Shown here: positions 31,112 to 39,378 of the stretch, in pieces | Position numbering within the stretch: position 1 is the first letter of the stretch | Layout of the letters: every line of letters begins with the position of its first letter | From: Curtobacterium sp. BH-2-1-1 | GTDB lineage: Bacteria; Actinomycetota; Actinomycetes; Actinomycetales; Microbacteriaceae | Length of the DNA: 64,000 nucleotides | Reading direction: 5' to 3' | Assembly: GCF_001806325.1 (NCBI RefSeq) | Contig: NZ_CP017580.1 | Location: 1-64,000, forward strand | The notes under the pieces: generated by a model | Database searches by the model: none | What the model was told of the DNA's origin: nothing | The model's input: only the letters and a program-made list of their open reading frames with translations | Position numbers and translations under genes: made by a program

Positions 31112-32581
31112 TCAGTTGGTCGAGCTGAGCTTCTCGCGGAGCGCTGCGAGCGAAGCGTCGTCGGCCAGGGTGCCCTGACCGTTCGACTCGGTCGCGAACG
31201 TCGAGGACGACGACGACGAAGCGGTCGCCGGGAGGTCGAAGCCACCCTGCGCCTCGTCGGCGATGGTCTTCGCGACCTGCGCCTTGTGGGCTTCCCAACG
31301 CGACTGGGCGGCAGCGTACTGACGCTCCCACTCCTCGCGCTGGGTGTCGAAGCCCTCGAGCCACTCGTTCGTCTCCGGGTCGAAGCCGTCCGGGTACTTG
31401 TAGTCGCCCTTGTCGTCGTACTCGGTCGGCATGCCGTAGAGCGCCGGGTCGAACTCGGAGCCTTCCGGGTCCACGCCCTCGTTCGCCTGCTTGAGGCTGA
31501 GCGAGATGCGACGACGGTCGAGGTCGATGTCGATGATCTTGACGAAGACCTCGTCGTTGACCGAGACGACCTGCTCGGCGAGCTCGACGTGCTTGTTCGA
31601 GAGCTCCGAGATGTGCACGAGGCCCTCGATGCCGTCGGCAACGCGGACGAAGGCACCGAACGGCACGAGCTTCGTGACCTTGCCCGGTGCGATCTGGCCG
31701 ATCGCGTGGGTGCGGGCGAAGACCTGCCACGGGTCTTCCTGCGTGGCCTTGAGCGAGAGCGACACGCGCTCGCGGTCCAGGTCCACCTCGAGGATCTCGA
31801 CGGTGACTTCCTGACCGACCTCGACGACCTCGCTGGCGTGCTCGATGTGCTTCCAGCTGAGCTCGGAGACGTGGACGAGACCGTCGACGCCGCCGAGGTC
31901 GACGAACGCACCGAAGTTGACGATCGACGACACGATGCCCTTGCGGACCTGGCCCTTGTGGAGGTTGTTGAGGAACGTGGTCCGGGACTCGGACTGCGTC
32001 TGCTCGAGCAGCGCGCGGCGCGAGAGGACGACGTTGTTCCGGTTCTTGTCGAGCTCGAGGATCTTCGCCTCGAGCTCCTGACCGAGGTACGGCGTGAGGT
32101 CGCGGACGCGACGCAGCTCGATGAGCGACGCCGGGAGGAAGCCGCGGAGGCCGATGTCGACGATCAGACCGCCCTTGACGACCTCGATGACCGTACCGGT
32201 CACGACGCCGTCGGACTCCTTGATCTTCTCGACGTCGCCCCAGGCGCGCTCGTACTGCGCACGCTTCTTCGACAGGATGAGGCGACCTTCCTTGTCCTCC
32301 TTCTGGAGAACCAGGGCCTCGACCTCGTCGCCGACCTCGACGACCTCGTTGGGGTCGACGTCGTGCTTGATGGAGAGTTCGCGCGAGGGGATGACACCCT
32401 CGGTCTTGTAACCGACGTCGAGGAGGACCTCGTCGCGGTCGATCTTCACGACGGTGCCGGAGATGAGGTCTCCGTCGTTGAAGAACTTCAGGGTCTTCTC
32501 GACCTCGGCCAGGAAGTCATCAGCCGAGCCGATGTCGTTGATGGCGACCTGCTTGGGAGCCTTGGTCGTGGTGGTTGTCAT
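31112..32581 (-). CDS. rpsA: 30S ribosomal protein S1
   Basis: S1 binds mRNA on the 30S subunit. It has 489 residues from the ATG at 32581 (MTTTTTKAPKQVAINDIG). Four S1 RNA-binding repeats are visible, starting near GDLISGTVVKIDRDEVLLDVG, VVTGTVIEVVKGGLIVDIG, VRKGIVSSIVNFGAFVDLG and IAPGKVTKLVPFGAFVRVA. The C-terminal ~130 residues are acidic and Ser-rich, as usual in actinobacteria. The frame extends 24 nt upstream without support. It has its own sigma-70-like promoter. Confidence 0.97.
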   Translation of the reverse strand: MTTTTTKAPKQVAINDIGSADDFLAEVEKTLKFFNDGDLISGTVVKIDRDEVLLDVGYKTEGVIPSRELSIKHDVDPNEVVEVGDEVEALVLQKEDKEGRLILSKKRAQYERAWGDVEKIKESDGVVTGTVIEVVKGGLIVDIGLRGFLPASLIELRRVRDLTPYLGQELEAKILELDKNRNNVVLSRRALLEQTQSESRTTFLNNLHKGQVRKGIVSSIVNFGAFVDLGGVDGLVHVSELSWKHIEHASEVVEVGQEVTVEILEVDLDRERVSLSLKATQEDPWQVFARTHAIGQIAPGKVTKLVPFGAFVRVADGIEGLVHISELSNKHVELAEQVVSVNDEVFVKIIDIDLDRRRISLSLKQANEGVDPEGSEFDPALYGMPTEYDDKGDYKYPDGFDPETNEWLEGFDTQREEWERQYAAAQSRWEAHKAQVAKTIADEAQGGFDLPATASSSSSSTFATESNGQGTLADDASLAALREKLSSTN

Positions 32582-32707
32582 GTAGAGATTGCTCCGAACG
32601 GACATGAGTCGGGCCGAGACGGCGAGGGAGCGACCCCCTGGTCCGAACCGGATGCCGGTTCGAGCCGTCCTGGCGATGTGTTTGGTGAGCGCGGATTGCG
32701 CCGCACA

Positions 32708-32737
32708 AGTCTAACCGCAGCGAGCGAGCGCCCACAA
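32708..32737 (-). promoter_or_regulatory. Sigma-70-type promoter of rpsA
   Basis: On the minus strand TTGTGG (32732-32737) and TAGACT (32708-32713) are separated by 18 nt. TAGACT is a frequent actinobacterial -10. The start of transcription would be near 32700, leaving a leader of about 120 nt before rpsA. Confidence 0.6.
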
Positions 32738-32770
32738 CCGGGCGTGTCGGATCGTGCCGGCCCCGATCGA

Positions 32771-34450
32771 TCAGCCGAGCAGGGCGCTGCGGAGCGTGTC
32801 CAGACCGATGCTGCCGAGCGCGAGGGCCCGGTGGTGGAACGCCTTGAGGTCGAACGACGCACCCTCGCGGGCGGCCACCTCGTCGCGGATGGACTCCCAG
32901 ACGCGCTGACCGACCTTGTACGACGGCGCCTGCCCGGGCCAGCCGAAGTAGCGCGCCACCTCGAACTGCACGAACTCGTCGGACATGTTCACGTTCTGGC
33001 GCATGAAGTCGAGGGCGTACTCCCACGTCCAGGCGCCACCGTCGGGGTTCGTCTTCTGCAGGTGGACGCCGATGTCGAGCACCACCCGGGCAGCACGCAT
33101 GCGCTGCCCGTCGAGCATGCCGAGCCGGTCCCCGTCGTCGTCGAGGAAGCCGAGCTGCTCCATGAGGCGCTCGGCGTAGAGCGCCCAGCCCTCGACGTGC
33201 CCCGAGGACCCGGACAGCTGCCGACGCCAGGTGTTCAGCTCGCCGCGGTTGTAGACGCCCTGGCTGATCTGGAGGTGGTGGCCGGGGACACCCTCGTGGT
33301 AGACCGTCGTCTTCTCGCGCCAGGTGCCGAACTCGGTGACGCCCTGCGGCACGGACCACCACATGCGGCCGGCGCGCGAGAAGTCGTCGGACGGGCCGGT
33401 GTAGTAGATCCCGCCCTCTTGCGTGGGGGCGATCCGGCACTCGAGGCGCTTGATCGGGTCGGCGATGTCGAAGTACTTGCCGTCCATCGCCCGGATCGAC
33501 TCGTCGCTCGTCTCCTGCATCCACCGCTGCAGGGCGTCGGTGCCGTGCAGCACCCGCGCCGGGTCGGCGTCGAGGACCTCGATCGCCCGGGCGACGCTCG
33601 CACCGGACTCGATGCGGTCGGCGATGCGCTCCTGCTCGTCACGCATCCGCGCGAGTTCCTCGATCCCCCACCGGTACGTCTCGTCGAGGTCGACGACCGC
33701 ACCGAGGAACCGCCGGGAGTGCAGCTCGTACGCCTCGCGCCCGACGGCGTCGACCGGCGTGGCGAGCGGCATCAGCTCGTGCTCGAGGAACTGCCCGAAC
33801 GACCGGTACGCAGCAGCGGCGACCTCGGCCCCGCGGGCGAGCTCGGCCCGGAGCGGCTCGGGCACCGGACCACCGTCGTCGAACGCGGCGCCGTCGACCA
33901 GCTGCCGGAAGACGCCGTCCGCCGCACCGGTGCGGGTGGCCTGCTCGGCGATGAGCGCGACCTGGCGACGAGCGGGCGTGACGTCCTCGCGCGTTCCCTC
34001 GAGCAGGGTCTCGCGGATGCCCTCGATCGCGTCGGGGAGCGCGTGCAGCCGACTCGCGATGTCCTGCCAGTCGGACTCGGTCGCGGTCGGCATGAGGTCG
34101 AGGACGTCGCGCACGGACTGCGCCGGGCTGGCGATGACGTTGAGGTCGCGGAGGTGGAGCTTGCGGTCGAAGGACTCCTGGACGAGGTCGAGCTCGGCGC
34201 CGAGGTCGGTCTTCGTCACCTCGTCGACGGCGTCCACCGCGTCGGCGGCGTCCAGCGCACGCTTCGCGGCGCGCGCCGCGTCCGCCATGGCCGCCGCACC
34301 GGCGGGCGACGTGTCGCCGTACTCCCCCGTGCGCCCCGGGACGCCGATGTACGTGGCGACGGTCGGGTCGAGATCGACGAGGGTGGACACCCAGTCCTCG
34401 GCGACGCGGTCGACGGCGGAGGGCTGGCGGACGGGACGGTCATCGGTCAT
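32771..34450 (-). CDS. DUF885 family putative metallopeptidase
   Basis: Cytoplasmic protein of 559 residues from ATG at 34450 (MTDDRPVRQPSAVDRVAEDW); an upstream in-frame start at 34468 is possible. The zinc-peptidase-like signature is VYHEGVPGHHLQISQG, with an HExxxGHH arrangement as known for DUF885, and a conserved RRQLSGSSGHVEGWALYAERL glutamate-containing stretch follows. Homologues are annotated as uncharacterised or as dipeptidyl/carboxypeptidase-like enzymes. It stands alone between rpsA and polA; no signal peptide is seen. Confidence 0.88.
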   Translation of the reverse strand: MTDDRPVRQPSAVDRVAEDWVSTLVDLDPTVATYIGVPGRTGEYGDTSPAGAAAMADAARAAKRALDAADAVDAVDEVTKTDLGAELDLVQESFDRKLHLRDLNVIASPAQSVRDVLDLMPTATESDWQDIASRLHALPDAIEGIRETLLEGTREDVTPARRQVALIAEQATRTGAADGVFRQLVDGAAFDDGGPVPEPLRAELARGAEVAAAAYRSFGQFLEHELMPLATPVDAVGREAYELHSRRFLGAVVDLDETYRWGIEELARMRDEQERIADRIESGASVARAIEVLDADPARVLHGTDALQRWMQETSDESIRAMDGKYFDIADPIKRLECRIAPTQEGGIYYTGPSDDFSRAGRMWWSVPQGVTEFGTWREKTTVYHEGVPGHHLQISQGVYNRGELNTWRRQLSGSSGHVEGWALYAERLMEQLGFLDDDGDRLGMLDGQRMRAARVVLDIGVHLQKTNPDGGAWTWEYALDFMRQNVNMSDEFVQFEVARYFGWPGQAPSYKVGQRVWESIRDEVAAREGASFDLKAFHHRALALGSIGLDTLRSALLG

Positions 34451-34493
34451 GCTCACGACCCTATCCACGACCGCTCACGACGCGGAACCTGCG

Positions 34494-34535
34494 GGACTGG
34501 AGGCGCGGTGCGGGCCTGCACCGTGCCTCCAGTCC
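34494..34535. repeat. Dispersed GGAGGCGCGG palindrome, copy 5 (18-bp stem)
   Basis: GGACTGGAGGCGCGGTGC at 34494-34511 pairs with GCACCGTGCCTCCAGTCC at 34518-34535, with one G-T pair and a GGGCCT loop. It lies 16 nt beyond the polA stop and upstream of the DUF885 gene. It has the ACTGG variant of the arm; compensating changes occur in both arms compared with copies 2 and 3, which preserves pairing. Confidence 0.85.
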
Positions 34536-34551
34536 AGCAGGCGGTCGCGCC

Positions 34552-37224
34552 TCAGTGCGCAGCGGCTTCCCAGTTCGGGCCGACGCCCACGGACACGTCC
34601 AGCGGGACGGTCAGCTCGGCCGCGCCGCCCATGCGGGTGCGGAGGATCTCCTCGACCCGCTCCTGCTCGCCGGGCGCGACCTCGAGGATGAGCTCGTCGT
34701 GCACCTGCAGCAGCAGGTGCGACGCGAGCCCGCCGTCGCGGAGGTCGGCGGCGACGCCGAGCATCGCGATCTTCATGATGTCGGCCGCCGAGCCCTGGAT
34801 CGGCGCGTTCAGCGCCGCGCGCTCGGCGTTCTCGCGGAGGACGCGGTTCGGGCTCTTCAGGTCGGGGAACGGGCGACGGCGGCCGAAGATGGTCTCGGTG
34901 TAGCCGTCCTCGCGCGCCTGCTCGACGACACCGCGCAGGTAGTCGCGCACCGCGCCGAACCGGGCGAAGTACTCGTTCATGAGGGTGCGCGCCTCGGACT
35001 GCTCGATGCGGAGCTGCTTCGACAGGCCGAACGGGCTGAGGCCGTACGCGAGGCCGTACGACATCGCCTTGACCTTCGTGCGCATCTCGGGCGTGACGTC
35101 GGCCGGCTCGACCGAGAACACCCGGGCGCCGACGAACCGGTGCAGGTCCTCGCCCTCGTTGAAGGCCTGGATGAGACCCGGGTCACCGGACAGGTGCGCC
35201 ATGATGCGCATCTCGATCTGCGAGTAGTCGGCCGTGATGAGCGTCGTGTATGGCTCGGCGACGGCGAACGCCGACCGGACCCGCCGCCCCACCGCGGTCT
35301 TCACCGGGATGTTCTGCAGGTTCGGGTCGGTCGAGGAGATGCGGCCGGTGCTGCTGCCGGTCTGCTCGTACCGGGTGTGGATGCGTCCGTCGACGATCGC
35401 GGCGTCGAGCGTGTCCACGATCTGCCGGAGCTTCGTGGCGTCGCGGTGCTGGAGCAGCAGGCCGAGGAACGGGTGCGGGTGCTGTTCCTGCAGGTCGGCG
35501 AGGCTCGCGGCGTCGGTCGAGAACCCGGTCTTCGTCTTGCGGGTCTTCGGCATCGCGAGCTCGGTGAAGAGGACCTCCTGCAGCTGCTTCGGCGACCCGA
35601 GGTTCACCTCGTGCCCGATCTCGGCGAAGGCCTGCTGCGCGAGTTCGGCCGCGCGCTCCCCCAGGTCGTGCGACAGCCCGGTGAGCACCGGACGGTCGAT
35701 CGCGACACCCGTGGTCTCCATGTCGGCGAGGACCGGGACGAGCGGGAGCTCGATGTCGTCGAGGACGGTGAGCGAGGACTCGTCGAGACGGGCGCGCAGT
35801 GCGGTGGTGACCCGGAGCACGAACCACGCGTGCACGCCGACGTTCACCGGGTCGGTCTCGGGGACGAGCTGGTTCGGGTCGGCCGTGGGGAGCTCTTCGC
35901 CGAGTTCCTGGTAGACGAGGTCGGCGAGGGGCTGCCCCTGCTTGCCCGGCTGCGCGAGCCACCCGGTCAGGCGGGCGTCGCCGGCGATGCCGTTCACCTC
36001 GAAGCCGACGGTGGCGAGTGCCTTGATCGCGGTCTTGGCGTCGTGGAAGTGCTTCGGGGCGTCGGAGGCGAACCACGCCGACAGCTGCTCGTAGTCCTTC
36101 GCGCCGCTGCCGCCCGGGACGAGGACGGCGTCGTCGTGCGTGGCGATGCCGATCGCGCTGAGGCGGCCGTCGATGACCTCGACCGCGACGCCGTAGCCGT
36201 TCGCCGCCTCGGCCGCGTTGCGCCGCTCGAGCCAGTAGCCGAGCTCCTCGTCGATGAGGGTCTTGACCGCGGGCGGCGTCGGCGCACCGCTGTCGACCGA
36301 GCCCTCGACCGCGCTGGACTCCGACGGCTCGCCGGAGCCCGCGACCTTGAACACGCGGTCGAGCAGCGTGCGGAACTGCAGCTTCGCGAAGAGCTCGCGC
36401 ACCGCGGCCTCGTCGAGGGGACGGAGTGCGACGTCAGCCGGCCCGACGGGCAGTTCCACGTCGTTCACGAGCCGGTTGAGCTTCCGGTTGCGGATCGCCC
36501 GGTCCTTCTGCTCGCGCAGGTTGTTGCCGACGACGCCCTTGATCTCGTCGGCGTGCTCGAGGACGCCGTCGAGGGAGCCGTACGCCGTGATCCACTTCAC
36601 CGCGGTCTTCTCGCCGACCTTGTCGATGCCGATGAGGTTGTCGCTGGTCTCGCCGACGAGCGCCGCGATGTCGGGGTACTGGTGCGGCTCGATGCCGTAC
36701 CGCTCGTACACCTTGTCGCGGTCGTACCGAGTGAGCTCGGAGACGCCGCGGACCGACGGGTACAGCAGCGTGACGTCGTCGTTCACGAGCTGGATCGAGT
36801 CGCGGTCGCCGGACACCACGTAGACCTGGTAGCCCTGTTCGGAGCCCTGGCGGGCGAAGGTGGCGAGGATGTCGTCGGCCTCGTAGTCCTCCTTCGTGAC
36901 GGTGGTGATGCCCATCGCCTCGAGCGCCTGCTGGAGGAGCGGGATCTGGCCCTTGAACTCGGCCGGGGTCTCGGAGCGGGTGCCCTTGTAGTCCTCGTAC
37001 TCACGCGTGCGGAACGAGAAGCGCGAGATGTCGAACGCGACCGCGAGGTGGGTCGGCTTCTCGCGCTGGAGCAGCATGAGCAGCATCGAGATGAAGCCGT
37101 GGATGGCGTTCGTGTGCTGCCCGTCGCGGTTCACGAAACTGTCGACCGGCAGCGCGTAGAAGGCCCGGAAGGCGAGCGAGTGGCCGTCGATGACCATGAG
37201 GGTAGGCTTTGCGGAGTCCGACAC
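34552..37224 (-). CDS. polA: DNA polymerase I
   Basis: Gap-filling polymerase used after UvrABC excision and for RNA primer removal. It has 890 residues. The 5'-3' exonuclease (about 1-300) starts TLMVIDGHSLAFRAFYALP. The middle 3'-5' exonuclease-like domain lacks the catalytic acidic residues, as in other actinobacteria, so proofreading is not expected. Polymerase motifs A (TADYSQIEMRIMAHLSGD), B (MRTKVKAMSYGLAYGLS) and C (LLQVHDELILEV) are intact. The start MSDSAKPTLMVIDGHS is standard. Confidence 0.97.
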   Translation of the reverse strand: MSDSAKPTLMVIDGHSLAFRAFYALPVDSFVNRDGQHTNAIHGFISMLLMLLQREKPTHLAVAFDISRFSFRTREYEDYKGTRSETPAEFKGQIPLLQQALEAMGITTVTKEDYEADDILATFARQGSEQGYQVYVVSGDRDSIQLVNDDVTLLYPSVRGVSELTRYDRDKVYERYGIEPHQYPDIAALVGETSDNLIGIDKVGEKTAVKWITAYGSLDGVLEHADEIKGVVGNNLREQKDRAIRNRKLNRLVNDVELPVGPADVALRPLDEAAVRELFAKLQFRTLLDRVFKVAGSGEPSESSAVEGSVDSGAPTPPAVKTLIDEELGYWLERRNAAEAANGYGVAVEVIDGRLSAIGIATHDDAVLVPGGSGAKDYEQLSAWFASDAPKHFHDAKTAIKALATVGFEVNGIAGDARLTGWLAQPGKQGQPLADLVYQELGEELPTADPNQLVPETDPVNVGVHAWFVLRVTTALRARLDESSLTVLDDIELPLVPVLADMETTGVAIDRPVLTGLSHDLGERAAELAQQAFAEIGHEVNLGSPKQLQEVLFTELAMPKTRKTKTGFSTDAASLADLQEQHPHPFLGLLLQHRDATKLRQIVDTLDAAIVDGRIHTRYEQTGSSTGRISSTDPNLQNIPVKTAVGRRVRSAFAVAEPYTTLITADYSQIEMRIMAHLSGDPGLIQAFNEGEDLHRFVGARVFSVEPADVTPEMRTKVKAMSYGLAYGLSPFGLSKQLRIEQSEARTLMNEYFARFGAVRDYLRGVVEQAREDGYTETIFGRRRPFPDLKSPNRVLRENAERAALNAPIQGSAADIMKIAMLGVAADLRDGGLASHLLLQVHDELILEVAPGEQERVEEILRTRMGGAAELTVPLDVSVGVGPNWEAAAH

Positions 37225-37267
37225 CCGGACAGCCTACCGACGCCATCCGACACGGGAGTCCGCCAGC

Positions 37268-37693
37268 GTGACCGACCAAGCTGCCACCACCGGGACCGTC
37301 GACGAACGCCTCGCCGACCGGGGGATGGGCGAGCTCGCCGAGAAGATGGGCATGGTCATCACGGAGCTCACGGCCGAGCGCGCGGTGGGCACCATCCCGG
37401 TCGAGGGCAACCGTCAGCCCGTCGGACTCCTGCACGGCGGCGCCTACGTCGTCCTGGCCGAGAGCCTCGGGTCGATGGCCGCGAACGTGCACGCCGGTCC
37501 CGGCCGGTACGCGGTCGGCATCGAGCTGAACGCCTCGCACTCCCGGAGCGCCACGAACGGCCTGGTCACCGGTACCTGCACGGCACTGCACCTGGGCAAC
37601 ACGCTCACCACGCACGAGATCGTCCTCACCGACGACCAGGGGCGGCGCTGCTCCACCGTGCGCATCACCAACATGATCCGCGAAGCCCGCTGA
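37268..37693 (+). CDS. PaaI-like hotdog-fold thioesterase
   Basis: Small single hotdog-domain protein of 141 residues from a GTG with GGGAG 8 nt upstream. The motif RQPVGLLHGGAYVVLAESLGS matches the PaaI/EntH-like acyl-CoA thioesterase active site. These enzymes release free CoA from aromatic or other acyl-CoAs. The substrate here is unknown. It is divergent from polA and is followed after 29 nt by the VOC gene. Confidence 0.88.
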   Translation: MTDQAATTGTVDERLADRGMGELAEKMGMVITELTAERAVGTIPVEGNRQPVGLLHGGAYVVLAESLGSMAANVHAGPGRYAVGIELNASHSRSATNGLVTGTCTALHLGNTLTTHEIVLTDDQGRRCSTVRITNMIREAR

Positions 37694-37722
37694 CCCCGGC
37701 GGGCGTCACGAAGGAGTGACCC

Positions 37723-38106
37723 GTGCCCGCCACCGACTGGAGGATCGAACTGATCCTCGTCCCCGTCAGCGACGTCGACCGATCCCGCGAGTTCTACGAA
37801 CGGATCGGCTTCTCGATCGACCACGACCAGCGCGTCTCCGACGAGCTCCGCTTCGTGCAGGCCACCCCGCCCGGGTCCGCCTGCTCCATCGCGTTCGGCG
37901 AGGGCATCATGTCCCCGGACGTCGTCCCCGGCTCGCTCAAGTCGATCCAGGTCGTCGTCCCGGACGCCGACGAGGCCCTCGCGCACCTGCGGGGGCTCGG
38001 CGTCGACGCGATCGGGGTGGACGAGATGGCGTGGGGACGCTTCGTGTTCTTCACCGATCCCGACCAGAACGCGTGGACGCTGCAGCAGCTCCCGGCGCGC
38101 GGATGA
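37723..38106 (+). CDS. VOC (glyoxalase/bleomycin-resistance-like) superfamily protein
   Basis: A 127-residue protein with the paired beta-alpha-beta-beta-beta modules of the vicinal oxygen chelate fold. The first module starts IELILVPVSDVDRSREFYER, the second SIQVVVPDADEALAHLRGLG, and the end FVFFTDPDQNAWTLQQLP is typical. Whether it binds metal or is a dioxygenase, lyase or antibiotic-binding protein cannot be decided. The GTG follows GAAGGAG. It ends 4 nt before the convergent GNAT gene. Confidence 0.85.
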   Translation: MPATDWRIELILVPVSDVDRSREFYERIGFSIDHDQRVSDELRFVQATPPGSACSIAFGEGIMSPDVVPGSLKSIQVVVPDADEALAHLRGLGVDAIGVDEMAWGRFVFFTDPDQNAWTLQQLPARG

Positions 38107-38110
38107 CGGG

Positions 38111-38581
38111 TCAGTCCTCGGGCGGGCGCTGCAGCAGCAGTCGGGCGTCGCCGAACCCGAGGCGGCGGTAGAGCGTCTCGCCCTCGACGCTCGAGTGCAC
38201 CGACGTCCGCTCAGCACCGAGCTCGTCGGCGACGTCGAGCAACGCGGTCACGAGGCGCTTCGCGACGCCGGCGCCCCGCAGGTCGGGGTGGACGTAGACG
38301 GTCTGCACGTCAGCGGTCAGCCGTCGCCCGGGTCGGTCCGGCGTCGGGGGCCGTGCGACGAGCCCGAGCCACGCCATGCCGAGCACCCGGCCGTCGCGTT
38401 CGGCCACGACGCAGCGGTGCGTGTCGGGGTGGGCGGCGGCGAACGCCGACATCGCCTCGCGGTACTCGTCCGGGGTCACGTCCGGCGTCGCACCGCCTTC
38501 GTCGACGCTCCACCGCCATCGCAGGTCGGCCACCGCCGGCATGTCGTCGGCCCTGGAGGCACGGATCACCACGTCGTCCAT
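38111..38581 (-). CDS. GNAT family N-acetyltransferase
   Basis: A 156-residue protein with the GNAT fold. Beta-4/alpha-3 carries the acetyl-CoA motif VHPDLRGAGVAKRLVTALLD (R-G-x-G-V type). EGETLYRRLGF at the C-terminus is the usual SxxxYxKxGF-like strand. Substrate unknown. It is convergent with the VOC gene and lies 44 nt downstream of the ANTAR regulator on the same strand. Confidence 0.88.
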   Translation of the reverse strand: MDDVVIRASRADDMPAVADLRWRWSVDEGGATPDVTPDEYREAMSAFAAAHPDTHRCVVAERDGRVLGMAWLGLVARPPTPDRPGRRLTADVQTVYVHPDLRGAGVAKRLVTALLDVADELGAERTSVHSSVEGETLYRRLGFGDARLLLQRPPED

Positions 38582-38625
38582 GGCTCCACCCTGCCAGGTG
38601 GTCGGCCTGGTGCGCGCCCGGGTCG

Positions 38626-39231
38626 CTACTTCTTGGCGCTGAGCTGCTCGATGATCGCCTTGGCGACGTCGTGCATGGTCAGGCGGCGGTCCATCGAGGC
38701 CTTCTGGATCCAGCGGAAGGCCTCGGGCTCGGTGAGGCCCATCTTCTCGTTGAGCAGGCCCTTGGCGCGGTCGACGAGCTTGCGGGTCTCGAAGCGCTCG
38801 ACGAGGTCGGCGACCTCGGCCTCGAGCGTGATGATCTGCTGGTGCCGCGAGAGGGCGATCTCGATCGCGGGCAGGAGGTCGTTCGGCGTGAACGGCTTGA
38901 CGACGTAGGCGAGGGCACCGGCCTCGGTCGCACGCTCGACGAGGTCCTTCTGGCTGAACGCCGTGAGGAGGACCACGGGGGCGATGTGGTTCTTCGAGAG
39001 CTTCTCGGCGGCGGAGATGCCGTCGAGCTGCGGCATCTTGACGTCCATCACGACGAGGTCGGGACGGAGGTCGGTCGCGAGCTGCACGGCGGTCTCGCCG
39101 TCACCCGCTTCGCCGACGACGTCGAACCCGTTGTCGCGGAGGATCTCGACGATGTCGAGGCGGATGAGCGACTCGTCCTCGGCGACGACGACGCGACGGG
39201 GTGCTGTTGCAGTTGCTTCTGTGTCACTCAC
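38626..39231 (-). CDS. pdtaR: Response regulator with ANTAR RNA-binding domain (PdtaR-like)
   Basis: Receiver domain (about residues 13-125) with phospho-acceptor D63 in VVMDVKMPQLDG, followed by a C-terminal ANTAR helix bundle (about 135-200, LVERFETRKLVDRAKGLLNE). ANTAR domains bind tandem RNA hairpins and act as antiterminators. Length (201) and layout match mycobacterial PdtaR (Rv1626), whose kinase is PdtaS; no kinase gene adjoins it here. The start is GTG at 39231. In mycobacteria it also lies close to polA, which agrees. Confidence 0.9.
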   Translation of the reverse strand: MSDTEATATAPRRVVVAEDESLIRLDIVEILRDNGFDVVGEAGDGETAVQLATDLRPDLVVMDVKMPQLDGISAAEKLSKNHIAPVVLLTAFSQKDLVERATEAGALAYVVKPFTPNDLLPAIEIALSRHQQIITLEAEVADLVERFETRKLVDRAKGLLNEKMGLTEPEAFRWIQKASMDRRLTMHDVAKAIIEQLSAKK

Positions 39232-39249
39232 ACCCAGCAGCCTACTAGA

Positions 39250-39286
39250 CGCAGGAAGTCGCGTTCGTCAGGCGGAGAGTCCTGCG
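39250..39286 (-). terminator. Possible small stem-loop after tRNA-Leu
   Basis: CGCAGGA (39250-39256) pairs with TCCTGCG (39280-39286). It sits between the tRNA 3' end and the ANTAR regulator start. The 7-bp stem with a 23-nt loop is weak; it could partly terminate the tRNA transcript or be part of the regulator leader. Confidence 0.3.
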
Positions 39287-39289
39287 TTG

Positions 39290-39370
39290 TACGAGTGGCG
39301 GGACTCGAACCCGCACGCCGTGAAGCAGAGCATTTTGAGTGCCCCGTGTCTACCATTCCACCACACTCGC
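39290..39370 (-). tRNA. tRNA-Leu (anticodon CAA)
   Basis: Read on the minus strand, GCGAGTG at the 5' end pairs with CACTCGT at the 3' end. The D-arm includes GGTGGAATGGTAGACAC. The anticodon loop is CTCAAAA with anticodon CAA, decoding UUG leucine codons. A long variable arm follows, then the T-arm with GGTTCGAGTCC. The CCA end is not encoded. UUG is rare in a genome this GC-rich apart from its use as a start codon. Confidence 0.9.
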
Positions 39371-39378
39371 GTAGGGCA

